18,774 bases of DNA from the NCBI GenBank assembly GCA_016926595.1, contig JAFGOG010000561.1, positions 1-18,774 on the forward strand, written 5' to 3'. Positions 1 to 6,858 of the stretch are shown one piece after another (positions within the stretch are counted from its first letter, which is position 1; each line of letters starts with the position of its first letter). Origin of the DNA: Anaerolineae bacterium (GTDB lineage: Bacteria; Chloroflexota; Anaerolineae; JAAYZQ01). The position numbers and the translations under genes are program-made. The notes below the pieces were generated by a model. The model saw only the letters and a program-made list of their open reading frames with translations. It had not been told where the DNA came from and did no database searches.

Positions 1-288
1 CGGCTGCACCAGGGCCAACAGATCCCGGGCGGCCTGCAACACCTCGGCATCCTGGCCAGCGCCCGCCGCGCCCAGCTCCTCCTCGAGTGTGTGCCTGCGC
101 CCCGGAGACGCCGGTTTGTGGTCGACCTGCTCGACCGCGACCGCCACGTCGCCCCGGGCGCCAAACTTGCGCACGACCAGGGCCTTGAGCCCGGCGTACG
201 CATCCCGGACCGCCTGCGCGGCGGTCGATTCCGTGCCGGCGATTGCACCGGCTACCAGGGCCTCGACGACGAGTTGGACGGCATCCAT
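1..288 (-). CDS. Hypothetical protein with MDxVxLxV N-terminal module, truncated by the window edge
   Basis: The first 96 residues are visible and the 3' part lies beyond the left edge. The ATG is preceded by GAGGGGG, and the stop codon of the upstream 57-aa gene lies only 10 bp away, so the two are probably co-translated. The protein opens MDAVQLVVEALVAG, a short hydrophobic helix. Next comes a helical stretch with AVRDAYAGLKALVVRKFG (about residues 27-44) and an acidic helix ending DLLALVQP. From memory, proteins with this layout are common in Chloroflexota, cyanobacteria and actinobacteria. They often carry a Gly/Asn-rich beta-strand motif at the C-terminus and lie near NACHT/TIR-type signalling genes. 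No enzymatic motif is seen. The function is unknown and the link to signalling is inference. Confidence 0.72.
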   Translation of the reverse strand, partial: MDAVQLVVEALVAGAIAGTESTAAQAVRDAYAGLKALVVRKFGARGDVAVAVEQVDHKPASPGRRHTLEEELGAAGAGQDAEVLQAARDLLALVQP

Positions 289-298
289 GCGCACCCCC

Positions 299-472
299 TC
301 ACCGCTCTCGGGGCGGCAGGCCGACGCTCACACCGCCTGACACGTCGCCCGTGATCTGAATGCTGCCGTCGCCCACAGCGGCCGCACCCCGGCCGGTGGC
401 TGCCGCGCTGCCATGGTTGGCTGTGGCGATCCCCGCCACAACGGCTGTCACGATGAGGGTTACCGGGTCCAT
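299..472 (-). CDS. 57-aa hydrophobic/Gly-rich small protein, possible amyloid-like signalling peptide
   Basis: The ATG at 472 is chosen because GGGAGAGGAGA lies just upstream on the minus strand and the M14 peptidase gene ends 26 bp before it. Longer in-frame starts would run back into the peptidase gene. The product begins MDPVTLIVTAVVAGIATA, matching the start of the next gene downstream (MDAVQLVVEALVAGAIAG). It then switches to a Gly/Ala linker and the segment GDGSIQITGDVSGGVSVG (residues 35-51), where beta-branched residues alternate with Gly/Ser/Asp. That pattern recalls the glycine-rich GDVSG..ITG repeats and RHIM-like amyloid motifs attached to bacterial NLR-type proteins. The resemblance is by eye. 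The protein could equally be a degenerate paralogue of its neighbour that has lost the middle domain. Coding status is supported by the ribosome binding site, tight packing and the shared N-terminus. Confidence 0.65.
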   Translation of the reverse strand: MDPVTLIVTAVVAGIATANHGSAAATGRGAAAVGDGSIQITGDVSGGVSVGLPPRER

Positions 473-498
473 GGTTTCTCTCCTCTCCCTGTAGAGAA

Positions 499-2193
499 TC
501 AGCTCGTTTTCGTCAGCGCTACCTCCACCTTTAGCGTGCCGGCGCGCTCGTGCCGGGCCGTGATGCGGACAGACCCACCCTGTGGGGCGTGCACCACCCA
601 TTCCGCCTTGGCCCGATCCTCGCTGGGGTCACAGTCGTCAAAGCCGATGGCGGCTGGGGGCTTGTAAGCCCGGCCCTCCAACTGCCCGGCGTCGACGCGT
701 GGCTCCCCGGCTTCGAGCGTGGCTCCTTCGGGCAGCTCGATCTCGCAGATCACGCCCCGCACCAGCTTTTTCTCCAGCGCCTTTTTCGTGACATAGCTGG
801 GCAGCCAGCCGGTATTGTGCACCACCAGGCGTACATGGTAGGTGTCCTGGCCCAGTGCCCGGGCCGTCGCCTGGTAGATCTCGAGCCGGGGCGAGATGAG
901 CAGGTGCCAGACGAGCCAGTGGGCAAAGGGGGCGATCTCGGCTTCGAGGAACTGGGGCGGCGGGTTGCGAAAGGCGTAAAGCAGATCCCAGCCACCCAGC
1001 TCGACGGCGCCGAACTGCGGATGCTGGAAGGGATACCAGGTCACATACCCCTTGCCCTCCAGGACCTCGTCGCTCCAGCGAAGCAGCGTCAAGTCATCCT
1101 CAAAATCGTGCTCGCGGTACCAGTCGATATACTTGTACTCCTTGATCCCCGCCTGGCGCTGGGGGCTCCAGATCTCGACCGTCCAGGCAAAAACCCCCAG
1201 GTGATCGTACAGCCAGTCGTCAAAACCGCCGGTCGTCACCTCCCCGGGATGGTAGAGAAATTCGTGATAGATCGAGGCGGCAGGGTAGCCGGTCAGCTCC
1301 GTGCCCTTTTTGCCCATGGCCTGGTAGGTCCACAGGTCGTGGGCCGGCATCTCCTTGTCGTCGCGATCAGAGTAGGGCCGCAGCAGCACCCCGCTCCAGG
1401 TGTGAAAGGCAACCCCGCCGGTGATGTTCGGATGGCCCGTCAGGAAACGGGCCAGGGCCATTGCCTCCGGCTCGGACGTGGGATAGGGACCGGCCCCCTC
1501 CTGCTGGTACTCCTGGCGCCAATTCACCGGAAAGTTGCGGTTCAGATCGAGCCGTTCCTTGTCGGGCTGCAGCCGAATGGTCACCCCATCATAGCCCTCC
1601 ATGCGCCCCTCTGGCAGGAGGCGATAGTAGCGCCCGCCCGTTTCGATGGGATCGCGGCGCACCAGGAGCCGCGGCTCGTCCGGGCTCACCTTCCACGGGC
1701 CGTTCGGGTCGGGGATGCGCATCATCAACATCCGCCCATCGCCATCCATATCCTCGCGCACCAGGCCGGGGATCGGCTCCTCGTCGTAGGGGTAGGGGCG
1801 GGTGCTGGAGCGCACGATGCGCGGCCTGTCCGCCAGGGCCAGCTCGGCACCGTCGGGATTGACCCGGGGGCAAATGTAAAAGGCGCGTGTGTCAAGGCAG
1901 CGGGTCACATCGGGGTCAGAGCCGTAGTGGGTGACCAGGTGATGGATCAGGTAGAGGCAGGCACTTGACGGCGAGATCTCGCTGGCGTGGATATTGCCGT
2001 CGACCCACAGCGCGGGCTTCTGTCCATCCTCCCCCGTGGCCGTGTTGGTCAGCTTGACCAGCCAGATGTCGCGGCCTTCGTAGCTGCGCCCGATGCTCTC
2101 CAGGCGCACGATCTGCGGAAAATCGGCGGCAAATCCCTCCAGGATGGCCGTCAGATCAGCATAGCGGTAGTAGGTATCAAAACGAACTTGCAT
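499..2193 (-). CDS. M14-family zinc carboxypeptidase
   Basis: This is a 564-aa metallocarboxypeptidase with no signal peptide, so probably cytoplasmic. The zinc ligands are visible as His69 and Glu72 in GNIHASE and His264 in GVAFHTWSG. The substrate-binding Asn-Arg pair lies in DLNRNFP (Asn218, Arg219), and NPDG is at 112-115. The general-base glutamate is Glu340 in FAWTVEIWSPQ. All catalytic residues of the carboxypeptidase A/T fold are therefore present. The catalytic domain ends near residue 400. The remaining roughly 160 residues look like a beta-sandwich accessory domain (YHVRLVVHNTGWLPSYVTKKA). The ATG follows AGGAGG with ideal spacing. The gene starts 24 bp after the histidine kinase stop codon, so it is the second gene of that operon. 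The substrate cannot be predicted; D-amino-acid or peptidoglycan peptides and ordinary peptides are both possible. Confidence 0.93.
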   Translation of the reverse strand: MQVRFDTYYRYADLTAILEGFAADFPQIVRLESIGRSYEGRDIWLVKLTNTATGEDGQKPALWVDGNIHASEISPSSACLYLIHHLVTHYGSDPDVTRCLDTRAFYICPRVNPDGAELALADRPRIVRSSTRPYPYDEEPIPGLVREDMDGDGRMLMMRIPDPNGPWKVSPDEPRLLVRRDPIETGGRYYRLLPEGRMEGYDGVTIRLQPDKERLDLNRNFPVNWRQEYQQEGAGPYPTSEPEAMALARFLTGHPNITGGVAFHTWSGVLLRPYSDRDDKEMPAHDLWTYQAMGKKGTELTGYPAASIYHEFLYHPGEVTTGGFDDWLYDHLGVFAWTVEIWSPQRQAGIKEYKYIDWYREHDFEDDLTLLRWSDEVLEGKGYVTWYPFQHPQFGAVELGGWDLLYAFRNPPPQFLEAEIAPFAHWLVWHLLISPRLEIYQATARALGQDTYHVRLVVHNTGWLPSYVTKKALEKKLVRGVICEIELPEGATLEAGEPRVDAGQLEGRAYKPPAAIGFDDCDPSEDRAKAEWVVHAPQGGSVRITARHERAGTLKVEVALTKTS

Positions 2194-2217
2194 GGTTGCC
2201 TCCTATCTGTCGAATGC

Positions 2218-4290
2218 TCACGCCTGCTCCAGTACTTTGCGCACCTGGAGGGCCAGATCGTCGATGGAGAAGGGCTTTTGGAGAAACCACACCCCTTCGT
2301 CCAGTACACCCTGCCGGGCGATAACATTGGCTGTATAGCCCGACATGAACAGGCACTTTAGGCCTGGATGGCTGGCCATGACCCGCGTGGCCAGCTCACG
2401 CCCGTTCATCTCTGGCATCACCACATCGGTAACGAGCAAGTCGATCGTCCCGGCATACTCCATGGCGCGTGCCAACGCCTCGCCCGGGTGGCTGGCGGTG
2501 AGGACAGTGTAACCCAGGCGTTCCAGCACCGTCGTGGCCAGCCGCAAGATCGCCGGCTCGTCCTCCACCACAAGCACCGTTTCCTGGCCGCCTGATACGC
2601 TGGGCCTGGCGGTCTCGATGGTCACAGTGGGCCCCACGGCCCGCGGCAGGTAGATTTTGACAGTCGTCCCGTGACCCGGCTCACTGTAAACGTGGATAAA
2701 GCCGCGGTTCTGCTTCACGGCACCATAGACAGTCGCCAGCCCCAGGCCGCCGCTCTGGCCCTCCTGCTTGGTCGTAAAATATGGTTCAAACAGGTTGGTC
2801 AGGACCTCATGGTCCATGCCATAGCCCGTGTCACTCACGGCCAACTGCACATACTCACCCGGCACAAACCAGCCCCGGTCGGCCGTGTACGCCTCGTCGC
2901 GGGCGGCATTCTGCGTCTCGATGACGATCGCGCCCACGCCCGCAATGGCGTCGCGGGCATTGAGACACAGGTTGATCAGGATCTGGCTGAACTGGCCAGG
3001 GTCGATCTTGACCGGCCACAGCGCAACACCCGGCCTCCAGATCAACTCGATATCCTCGCCGATCAGCCGGCGCAGCATCTTGAGCATGCGCTCGATGGTG
3101 CCGTTCAACTCGATCACGACAGGGGTGATGATCTGTTTGCGGGCAAAGGCAAGCAACTGCCGGGTCAAGTCAGTTGAGCGTTGGGCAGCCTGGTGGATCT
3201 CGACCAGATCGCTGTACAAAGCGTGATCCGGGTCAATGTGTCGCATCGCCAGCTCTGCATGACCCATGATCACCCCGAGCATGTTGTTGAAATCGTGCGC
3301 CACGCCACCCGCCAGCCGCCCCACCGCCTCCATCTTTTGCGCCTGGGCCAGGCGGGCCTGCAGTTCCTGTTGCTCGGCCGCCGCCTGCTTGCGCTCGCTG
3401 ATGTCCTGGACAATGGCCAGCATCAGATGCCGCTCCCCGTAGCGAATCACACCCGTCGATATCTCGGCGGGGAAAATGGTCCCATCCTTGCGCTGGTGCT
3501 CTGCCTCCAGCGTGGACCTTTGCTCCGGCTGCCACTCACTCCACTGGCGCAGGATCTCGTCCGGCGGCATGACTATCGTGCCTGCACCCTTCGGATGAAG
3601 GTCGAACACGGTGAGCTGCAACAGCTCCTCTCTCGAATACCCCGACTGCAAGCAGGCCATCTGGTTGACGTCGACAATGCGTCCCTCGAAATCGTGGAGA
3701 TAGATACCCGAGACGGACTGATTGAATAAAGAGCGGTACTTGTCCTCGCTCTCTTGCAAGGCCGCCTCTGCCTGCCGGCGCTCTGCCACCTCCTGCTGCA
3801 ATTGCTCGTTCGCCTCTTTCAATGCGGCCGTGCGATCGTGCACCCGCCGTTCCATGGCCTGGTGGACCTCTTGCAGTGCCCTCCTGACCTGCTGCCGCTC
3901 GACCGCGTACGACAGGGCCCGGGCCAACAAAGGAGCGCTCAGCTCGCGCTTGAACAAACAGTCCTCGGCGCCCGTGCGCAGCGCGCGGCGGGCCAGATCG
4001 CGGTCTTGGCACCCGGTCAGTCCCACGACGGGCACGTGCGGGGCATGAGCCCGGAGGCGGGCAATCGGTTCGCCTGCCTCGCTGTCGGGTAGATCCAGGT
4101 CCGCCAGGACCGCATCGATGCCCCCCTCGTCAAGGCGTGCCAGCCCGGCGGCCAGGCTGCCGGCATGCACCACCTCAAAACGGGGCAGATCGCCGCCCAG
4201 CCAAGCCGCCTCGTCTAGCGTCGCCTGGATCAGCCGGGCGTCGCCACCGTTCCCCTCGATCGACAAGACCCGGATCGTTTTCTGGGGCAT
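2218..4290 (-). CDS. Hybrid sensor histidine kinase (REC-PAS-HisKA-HATPase-REC)
   Basis: This 690-aa protein has no membrane segment, so it is a cytoplasmic sensor. The domains in order are an N-terminal receiver (about 5-130, phospho-acceptor Asp64 in LADLDLPD, Thr92, Lys114), a coiled coil (about 135-180), a PAS domain (about 182-300), HisKA with His332 in GGVAHDFNN, and a HATPase (about 425-550) with the N box around Asn440-Asn444, DTGYGM, FEPYFTTK and GLGLAT. The C-terminal receiver (about 570-690) has Glu576/Asp577, Asp622 in TDVVMPEMNG and Lys672. In the first receiver one of the two metal-binding acidic residues appears to be Gly13 (IEGN rather than the usual VEDN). The ATG at 4290 is chosen for the upstream AGAGGAAGGA. 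The frame stays open upstream to 4530, but that part would include the promoter and reads like non-coding DNA. No cognate response regulator with an output domain is in the window. Confidence 0.93.
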   Translation of the reverse strand: MPQKTIRVLSIEGNGGDARLIQATLDEAAWLGGDLPRFEVVHAGSLAAGLARLDEGGIDAVLADLDLPDSEAGEPIARLRAHAPHVPVVGLTGCQDRDLARRALRTGAEDCLFKRELSAPLLARALSYAVERQQVRRALQEVHQAMERRVHDRTAALKEANEQLQQEVAERRQAEAALQESEDKYRSLFNQSVSGIYLHDFEGRIVDVNQMACLQSGYSREELLQLTVFDLHPKGAGTIVMPPDEILRQWSEWQPEQRSTLEAEHQRKDGTIFPAEISTGVIRYGERHLMLAIVQDISERKQAAAEQQELQARLAQAQKMEAVGRLAGGVAHDFNNMLGVIMGHAELAMRHIDPDHALYSDLVEIHQAAQRSTDLTRQLLAFARKQIITPVVIELNGTIERMLKMLRRLIGEDIELIWRPGVALWPVKIDPGQFSQILINLCLNARDAIAGVGAIVIETQNAARDEAYTADRGWFVPGEYVQLAVSDTGYGMDHEVLTNLFEPYFTTKQEGQSGGLGLATVYGAVKQNRGFIHVYSEPGHGTTVKIYLPRAVGPTVTIETARPSVSGGQETVLVVEDEPAILRLATTVLERLGYTVLTASHPGEALARAMEYAGTIDLLVTDVVMPEMNGRELATRVMASHPGLKCLFMSGYTANVIARQGVLDEGVWFLQKPFSIDDLALQVRKVLEQA

Positions 4291-4378
4291 CCGATCTTTT
4301 CCTTCCTCTGCCGGAGCTCGACATACCCTGGTCTTTTTCCCGGTCCAAGGAGCTTGCGCGCAGCCGCAGCAAGTGCCG

Positions 4379-4390
4379 ACCGTACACGGT
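4379..4390. promoter_or_regulatory. 12-bp dyad at the presumed transcription start of the kinase operon
   Basis: ACCGT-AC-ACGGT is a perfect inverted repeat with 5-bp arms and a 2-bp spacer. It begins three bases downstream of the minus-strand -10 box and so covers the expected transcription start. The position fits a repressor operator. A dyad this short can arise by chance, and the protein that might bind it is unknown. Confidence 0.3.
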
Positions 4391-4392
4391 GC

Positions 4393-4421
4393 AGTATACC
4401 ACAAGATCTTGGCCCCGACAA
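4393..4421 (-). promoter_or_regulatory. Sigma70-type promoter for the histidine kinase operon
   Basis: Read on the minus strand, TTGTCG (4421-4416) and TATACT (4398-4393) are separated by exactly 17 bp. Initiation would fall near 4386, giving a leader of about 95 nt before the kinase ATG at 4290. The region between the kinase and the first lacI gene (4291-4553) is a divergent promoter region, and this promoter lies back to back with the plus-strand one at 4498-4526. Confidence 0.6.
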
Positions 4422-4497
4422 ATGCCATCTCTACAACCCCACGGCACCAAGTCGGCAAAAAACCGGGTGGGGGGGCCGCAGTGCAGTAGCCTGCCTC

Positions 4498-4526
4498 TTG
4501 CCCTCGCTGCCCACATGGTGTATAAT
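4498..4526 (+). promoter_or_regulatory. Sigma70-type promoter for the first lacI gene
   Basis: TTGCCC (4498-4503) and TATAAT (4521-4526) are separated by 17 bp. The start would be near 4533, about 20 nt before the ATG at 4554, with GAGAGGAGC as the ribosome binding site. The -10 box is perfect and the -35 box matches 4 of 6. No GGTAAC operator units are found here, unlike the promoter of the second lacI gene. Confidence 0.65.
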
Positions 4527-4553
4527 CCATCCGGCACCGACGAGAGGAGCACC

Positions 4554-5585
4554 ATGAAAAGAGTCACCATCCGAGATGTAGCCGCCGCCGCAGGCGTATC
4601 GCACCAGACCGTATCGCGCGTGCTGAACGACAGGCCCGACGTGGCCCCCGACACACGCGGCCGGGTTCTGCAGGTGATGCGCCAGATGGAATACCAGCCG
4701 AGCGCCATCGCCCGCAGCCTCAGCCAGCAGCGCAGCTTTACCATCGGCGTCGTCACCGCCGGCCTGAGCCTCATCGGTCCGTCGCGCACCCTGAGCGGCA
4801 TCACAGAGCAGGCTGAGCGCATGAGCTATGCCCTGCTCCTGAAAGAGCTGCCCGGCTTTGCCACCAACAATGTCCAGTCGCTCCTTAACTCGCTGCTGGA
4901 GCGGCGCGTGGACGGCATCGTCTGGGCCGTGCCCGAGGTGGGCGACAACCGCGCCTGGCTCGACGACCAGCCTGGCGGCCTCCCCGTGCCCATCCTCTTT
5001 CTCACCATGCAGGCCCACCCGGGCGTGCCAACTGCGTCGGTGGACAACTATGCCGGCGGCCGGATGGCCACCGAGCACCTGCTGCAGCAGGGCTACCGCC
5101 ACATCGCCCACATCTCCGGCCCCCTCGACTGGTGGGAAGCCCGCCAGCGCAAGGCAGGCTGGCGCGATGCCATGCTCGCCGCCGGCATGGCCGAGCGGGA
5201 GCTCATCTGGCAGGCGGGCGACTGGTCATCGGCCAGCGGCGAGTTGGCGATCCGCGCCCTGCTGTCGGGCGCGTCCCCCATCGACGCCGTGTTCGTCGGC
5301 AACGACCAGATGGCGCTCAGCGTGCTCCAGGTCGCCTGCCGCGACGGCATCCAGGTGCCCGAGGAACTGGGCGTCGTCGGCTTTGACGGCCTGCCCGAGG
5401 CCGCCCACTACTGGCCGCCCCTGACCACCATCTACCAGGACCAGCCCGAACTGGGCCGCCTCGCCGTTGCCGAGCTCGTGCAGCGCATCGAGGCGGGCCG
5501 CGCCGGTGCCGCCCCGCCCGAGCCGCGGGCCATTTCCCTCCAGCCCGAGCTCGTCCTGCGCGCCAGCTCGACCCGCCACACCTAG
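4554..5585 (+). CDS. LacI-family transcriptional repressor (first paralogue)
   Basis: This 343-aa regulator has the full LacI layout. It has an N-terminal helix-turn-helix (TIRDVAAAAGVSHQTVSRVLND, about residues 5-26, written here in two overlapping parts: TIRDVAAAAGVS and VSHQTVSRVLND), a hinge helix YQPSAIARSL, and a periplasmic-binding-protein-like sugar domain (from about residue 62) ending in the conserved VVGFDG region and a final beta strand. ATG 4554 is chosen because the HTH begins at once and a good ribosome binding site and promoter precede it. Its DNA-reading helix is identical to that of the next gene, and the two proteins align gap-free over most of their length, so this is a tandem duplicate. 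The sugar pockets differ at several positions, suggesting a different effector or altered affinity. It is likely to act on the pentose operon downstream or on unseen targets; this is inference. Confidence 0.93.
   Translation: MKRVTIRDVAAAAGVSHQTVSRVLNDRPDVAPDTRGRVLQVMRQMEYQPSAIARSLSQQRSFTIGVVTAGLSLIGPSRTLSGITEQAERMSYALLLKELPGFATNNVQSLLNSLLERRVDGIVWAVPEVGDNRAWLDDQPGGLPVPILFLTMQAHPGVPTASVDNYAGGRMATEHLLQQGYRHIAHISGPLDWWEARQRKAGWRDAMLAAGMAERELIWQAGDWSSASGELAIRALLSGASPIDAVFVGNDQMALSVLQVACRDGIQVPEELGVVGFDGLPEAAHYWPPLTTIYQDQPELGRLAVAELVQRIEAGRAGAAPPEPRAISLQPELVLRASSTRHT
4557..5502 (+). repeat. Direct repeat copy A (lacI duplication)
   Basis: The coding DNA of the first lacI gene matches that of the second at an offset of exactly 1200 bp, without indels, from the KRVTIRD codons to the ATCGAGGCGGGCCGC stretch. 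Local identity is very high, for example around 5283-5314 against 6483-6514. Similarity starts at the coding region and does not extend into the promoters. Confidence 0.85.
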
Positions 5586-5639
5586 TCCTCGCGCCACCAG
5601 CCCCGTCATTTTTCCGCACGAAAGAACCCCCATAGGGTA

Positions 5640-5668
5640 TTGACAAACCACCTAATCTCTGTTATAAT
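5640..5668 (+). promoter_or_regulatory. Perfect consensus sigma70-type promoter of the pentose operon
   Basis: TTGACA (5640-5645) and TATAAT (5663-5668) match the consensus 6 of 6 and are separated by 17 bp. Transcription should start near 5675, inside the first operator unit. The segment 5586-5639 before it shows no clear terminator for the first lacI gene, only a weak CCC-ATA-GGG match, so read-through is possible. A promoter this strong implies that tight repression is needed. Confidence 0.85.
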
Positions 5669-5716
5669 GTGACCGGTAACGTGATCGGTAACAGGAACGG
5701 TAACGGGACCGTTCAC
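5669..5716 (+). promoter_or_regulatory. Four tandem 12-bp LacI-type operator units
   Basis: Four consecutive 12-bp units follow the -10 box without spacers: GTGACCGGTAAC, GTGATCGGTAAC, AGGAACGGTAAC and GGGACCGTTCAC. The first three carry GGTAAC at 5675, 5687 and 5699. The first unit is an imperfect palindrome around ACCGGT, close to GTTACCGGTAAC. That matches the form of operators read by GntR/IdnR-type members of the LacI family. The location over the transcription start is ideal for repression by the LacI protein encoded just downstream, possibly also by its upstream paralogue. Binding is inferred. Confidence 0.7.
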
Positions 5717-5744
5717 GAGGATGGGAGGGAGGAGGAGCGAGGCA

Positions 5745-6857
5745 ATGCAGTCACACAAGCGGGTCACCATCCGGGACGTCGCTGCTGCTGCAGGGGTCTC
5801 TCACCAGACCGTGTCTCGCGTGTTGAATGACCGCCCCGACGTCGCCGCCGACACCCGCGCGCGCATCTGGCAGATCATCGACCGCCTGAACTACCAGCCG
5901 AGCGCCATCGCCCGCAGCCTCACCCGCCAGCATAGCCTGACCCTCGGCATCGTCACCGCCGGCCTCAAATACGCCGGCCCCTCACGAACCCTCAGCGGCA
6001 TCACCAGGGCCGCACAGGAGCTCGGCTACACCCTGCTGCTGAAAGAGCTGCCCGACTTTACGGCCAACAATGTCCAGCCGCTCCTCAACTCGCTCCTCGA
6101 GCGGCGCGTGGACGGCATCGCCTGGGCCGTGCCCGAGGTGGGCAACAACCGCGCCTGGCTCGACCAGCAACTGGACACCCTGCCCGTGCCCATGATCTTT
6201 ACCACCATGCAGGCGCGGCCGGGGGTCAAGGTCGTCGCCGTCGACAATTACGCCGGCGGCTGCCTGGCCGCCGGCCATCTCCTGCACCAGGGCTACCGGC
6301 ACATCGCACACATCTCTGGCCCGCTGACCTGGTGGGAGGCCCGCCAGCGCAAGGCCGGCTGGCGCGACGCGCTGCTCGCCGCCGGCGTGCCCGAGGAAGC
6401 GCTGCACGCGGAAGAGGGCAATTGGTCGTCGGCCAGCGGCGAGGCCGCGTTCGAGCGCCTGCTCGCACGCTGCCCCGACGTCGACGCCGTGTTCGTCGGC
6501 AACGACCAGATGGCACTCGGCGTCCTCCAGGCGGCCTGCCGCCAGGGGATCGGCGTGCCGGGCCGGCTGGCCGTCGTCGGCTTTGACGGCCTATCCGAAT
6601 CGGCCCACTACTGGCCGCCCCTGACCACCGTCTACCAGGACCAGCGCAAGCTCGGCTCCACCGCCGTGTACGAGCTGGTGCGCGACATCGAGGCGGGCCG
6701 CCCCGACCGCCCGTCCACCGAACCGCCGGCCGCCGGGCCGCAGTCGCTCACCCTCTACCCCGAGCTAATCGTCCGCGGCAGCTCTGCGACAGAGCGTTTG
6801 GGTGCCGGGCTTCTTTATCCCGCAGAGGGACCAATTCTTTCCATGGAGACAAGCTAA
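5745..6857 (+). CDS. LacI-family transcriptional repressor (second paralogue, operon leader)
   Basis: This 370-aa LacI protein begins MQSHKRVTIRDVAAAAG. ATG 5745 is preferred over the in-frame ATG at 5721 because GGAGGAGCGAGG precedes it and the HTH follows at once. The domains are the HTH (about 7-30), hinge helix YQPSAIARSL, and sugar-binding domain to about residue 345. A roughly 20-residue C-terminal extension, whose codons contain the ribosome binding site of the next gene (GGAGA), is absent from the first paralogue. The stop codon lies 1 bp before the isomerase ATG, so the regulator is the first gene of the catabolic operon it presumably controls. The operator cluster at 5669-5716 predicts autoregulation. 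The likely inducer is the imported pentose or a pathway intermediate. Confidence 0.94.
   Translation: MQSHKRVTIRDVAAAAGVSHQTVSRVLNDRPDVAADTRARIWQIIDRLNYQPSAIARSLTRQHSLTLGIVTAGLKYAGPSRTLSGITRAAQELGYTLLLKELPDFTANNVQPLLNSLLERRVDGIAWAVPEVGNNRAWLDQQLDTLPVPMIFTTMQARPGVKVVAVDNYAGGCLAAGHLLHQGYRHIAHISGPLTWWEARQRKAGWRDALLAAGVPEEALHAEEGNWSSASGEAAFERLLARCPDVDAVFVGNDQMALGVLQAACRQGIGVPGRLAVVGFDGLSESAHYWPPLTTVYQDQRKLGSTAVYELVRDIEAGRPDRPSTEPPAAGPQSLTLYPELIVRGSSATERLGAGLLYPAEGPILSMETS
5757..6702 (+). repeat. Direct repeat copy B (lacI duplication)
   Basis: This is the second copy of the lacI coding repeat, offset 1200 bp from copy A. The reading frames align without gaps until the C-terminal linker, where copy B has about five extra residues. 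Confidence 0.85.
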
Positions 6858-6858
6858 C

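Noticed and set aside
550..1968. Long plus-strand open frame (472 codons) opposite the M14 peptidase gene
   Set aside because: It is antisense to a gene with complete zinc and catalytic motifs. Its composition is that of a high-GC shadow frame and no domain is recognisable.
4291..4530. 80-residue N-terminal extension of the histidine kinase
   Set aside because: It would contain the -35/-10 boxes and the dyad. The receiver domain starts immediately after ATG 4290, which has an AGAGGAAGGA site.
4137..4553. N-terminal extension of the first LacI protein
   Set aside because: The frame is open, but the extension crosses the promoters and part of the divergent kinase gene. The HTH begins right after ATG 4554, which has its own ribosome binding site.
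4427..4553. Search for the GGTAAC operator units before the first lacI gene
   Set aside because: None was found. Only an AAACCGGGT stretch resembles a half-site, too weak to report as an operator.
5669..5716. Tandem 12-bp repeats considered as a CRISPR or minisatellite
   Set aside because: The units are contiguous without spacers, too short for CRISPR, and located exactly over the promoter start, which fits operators better.
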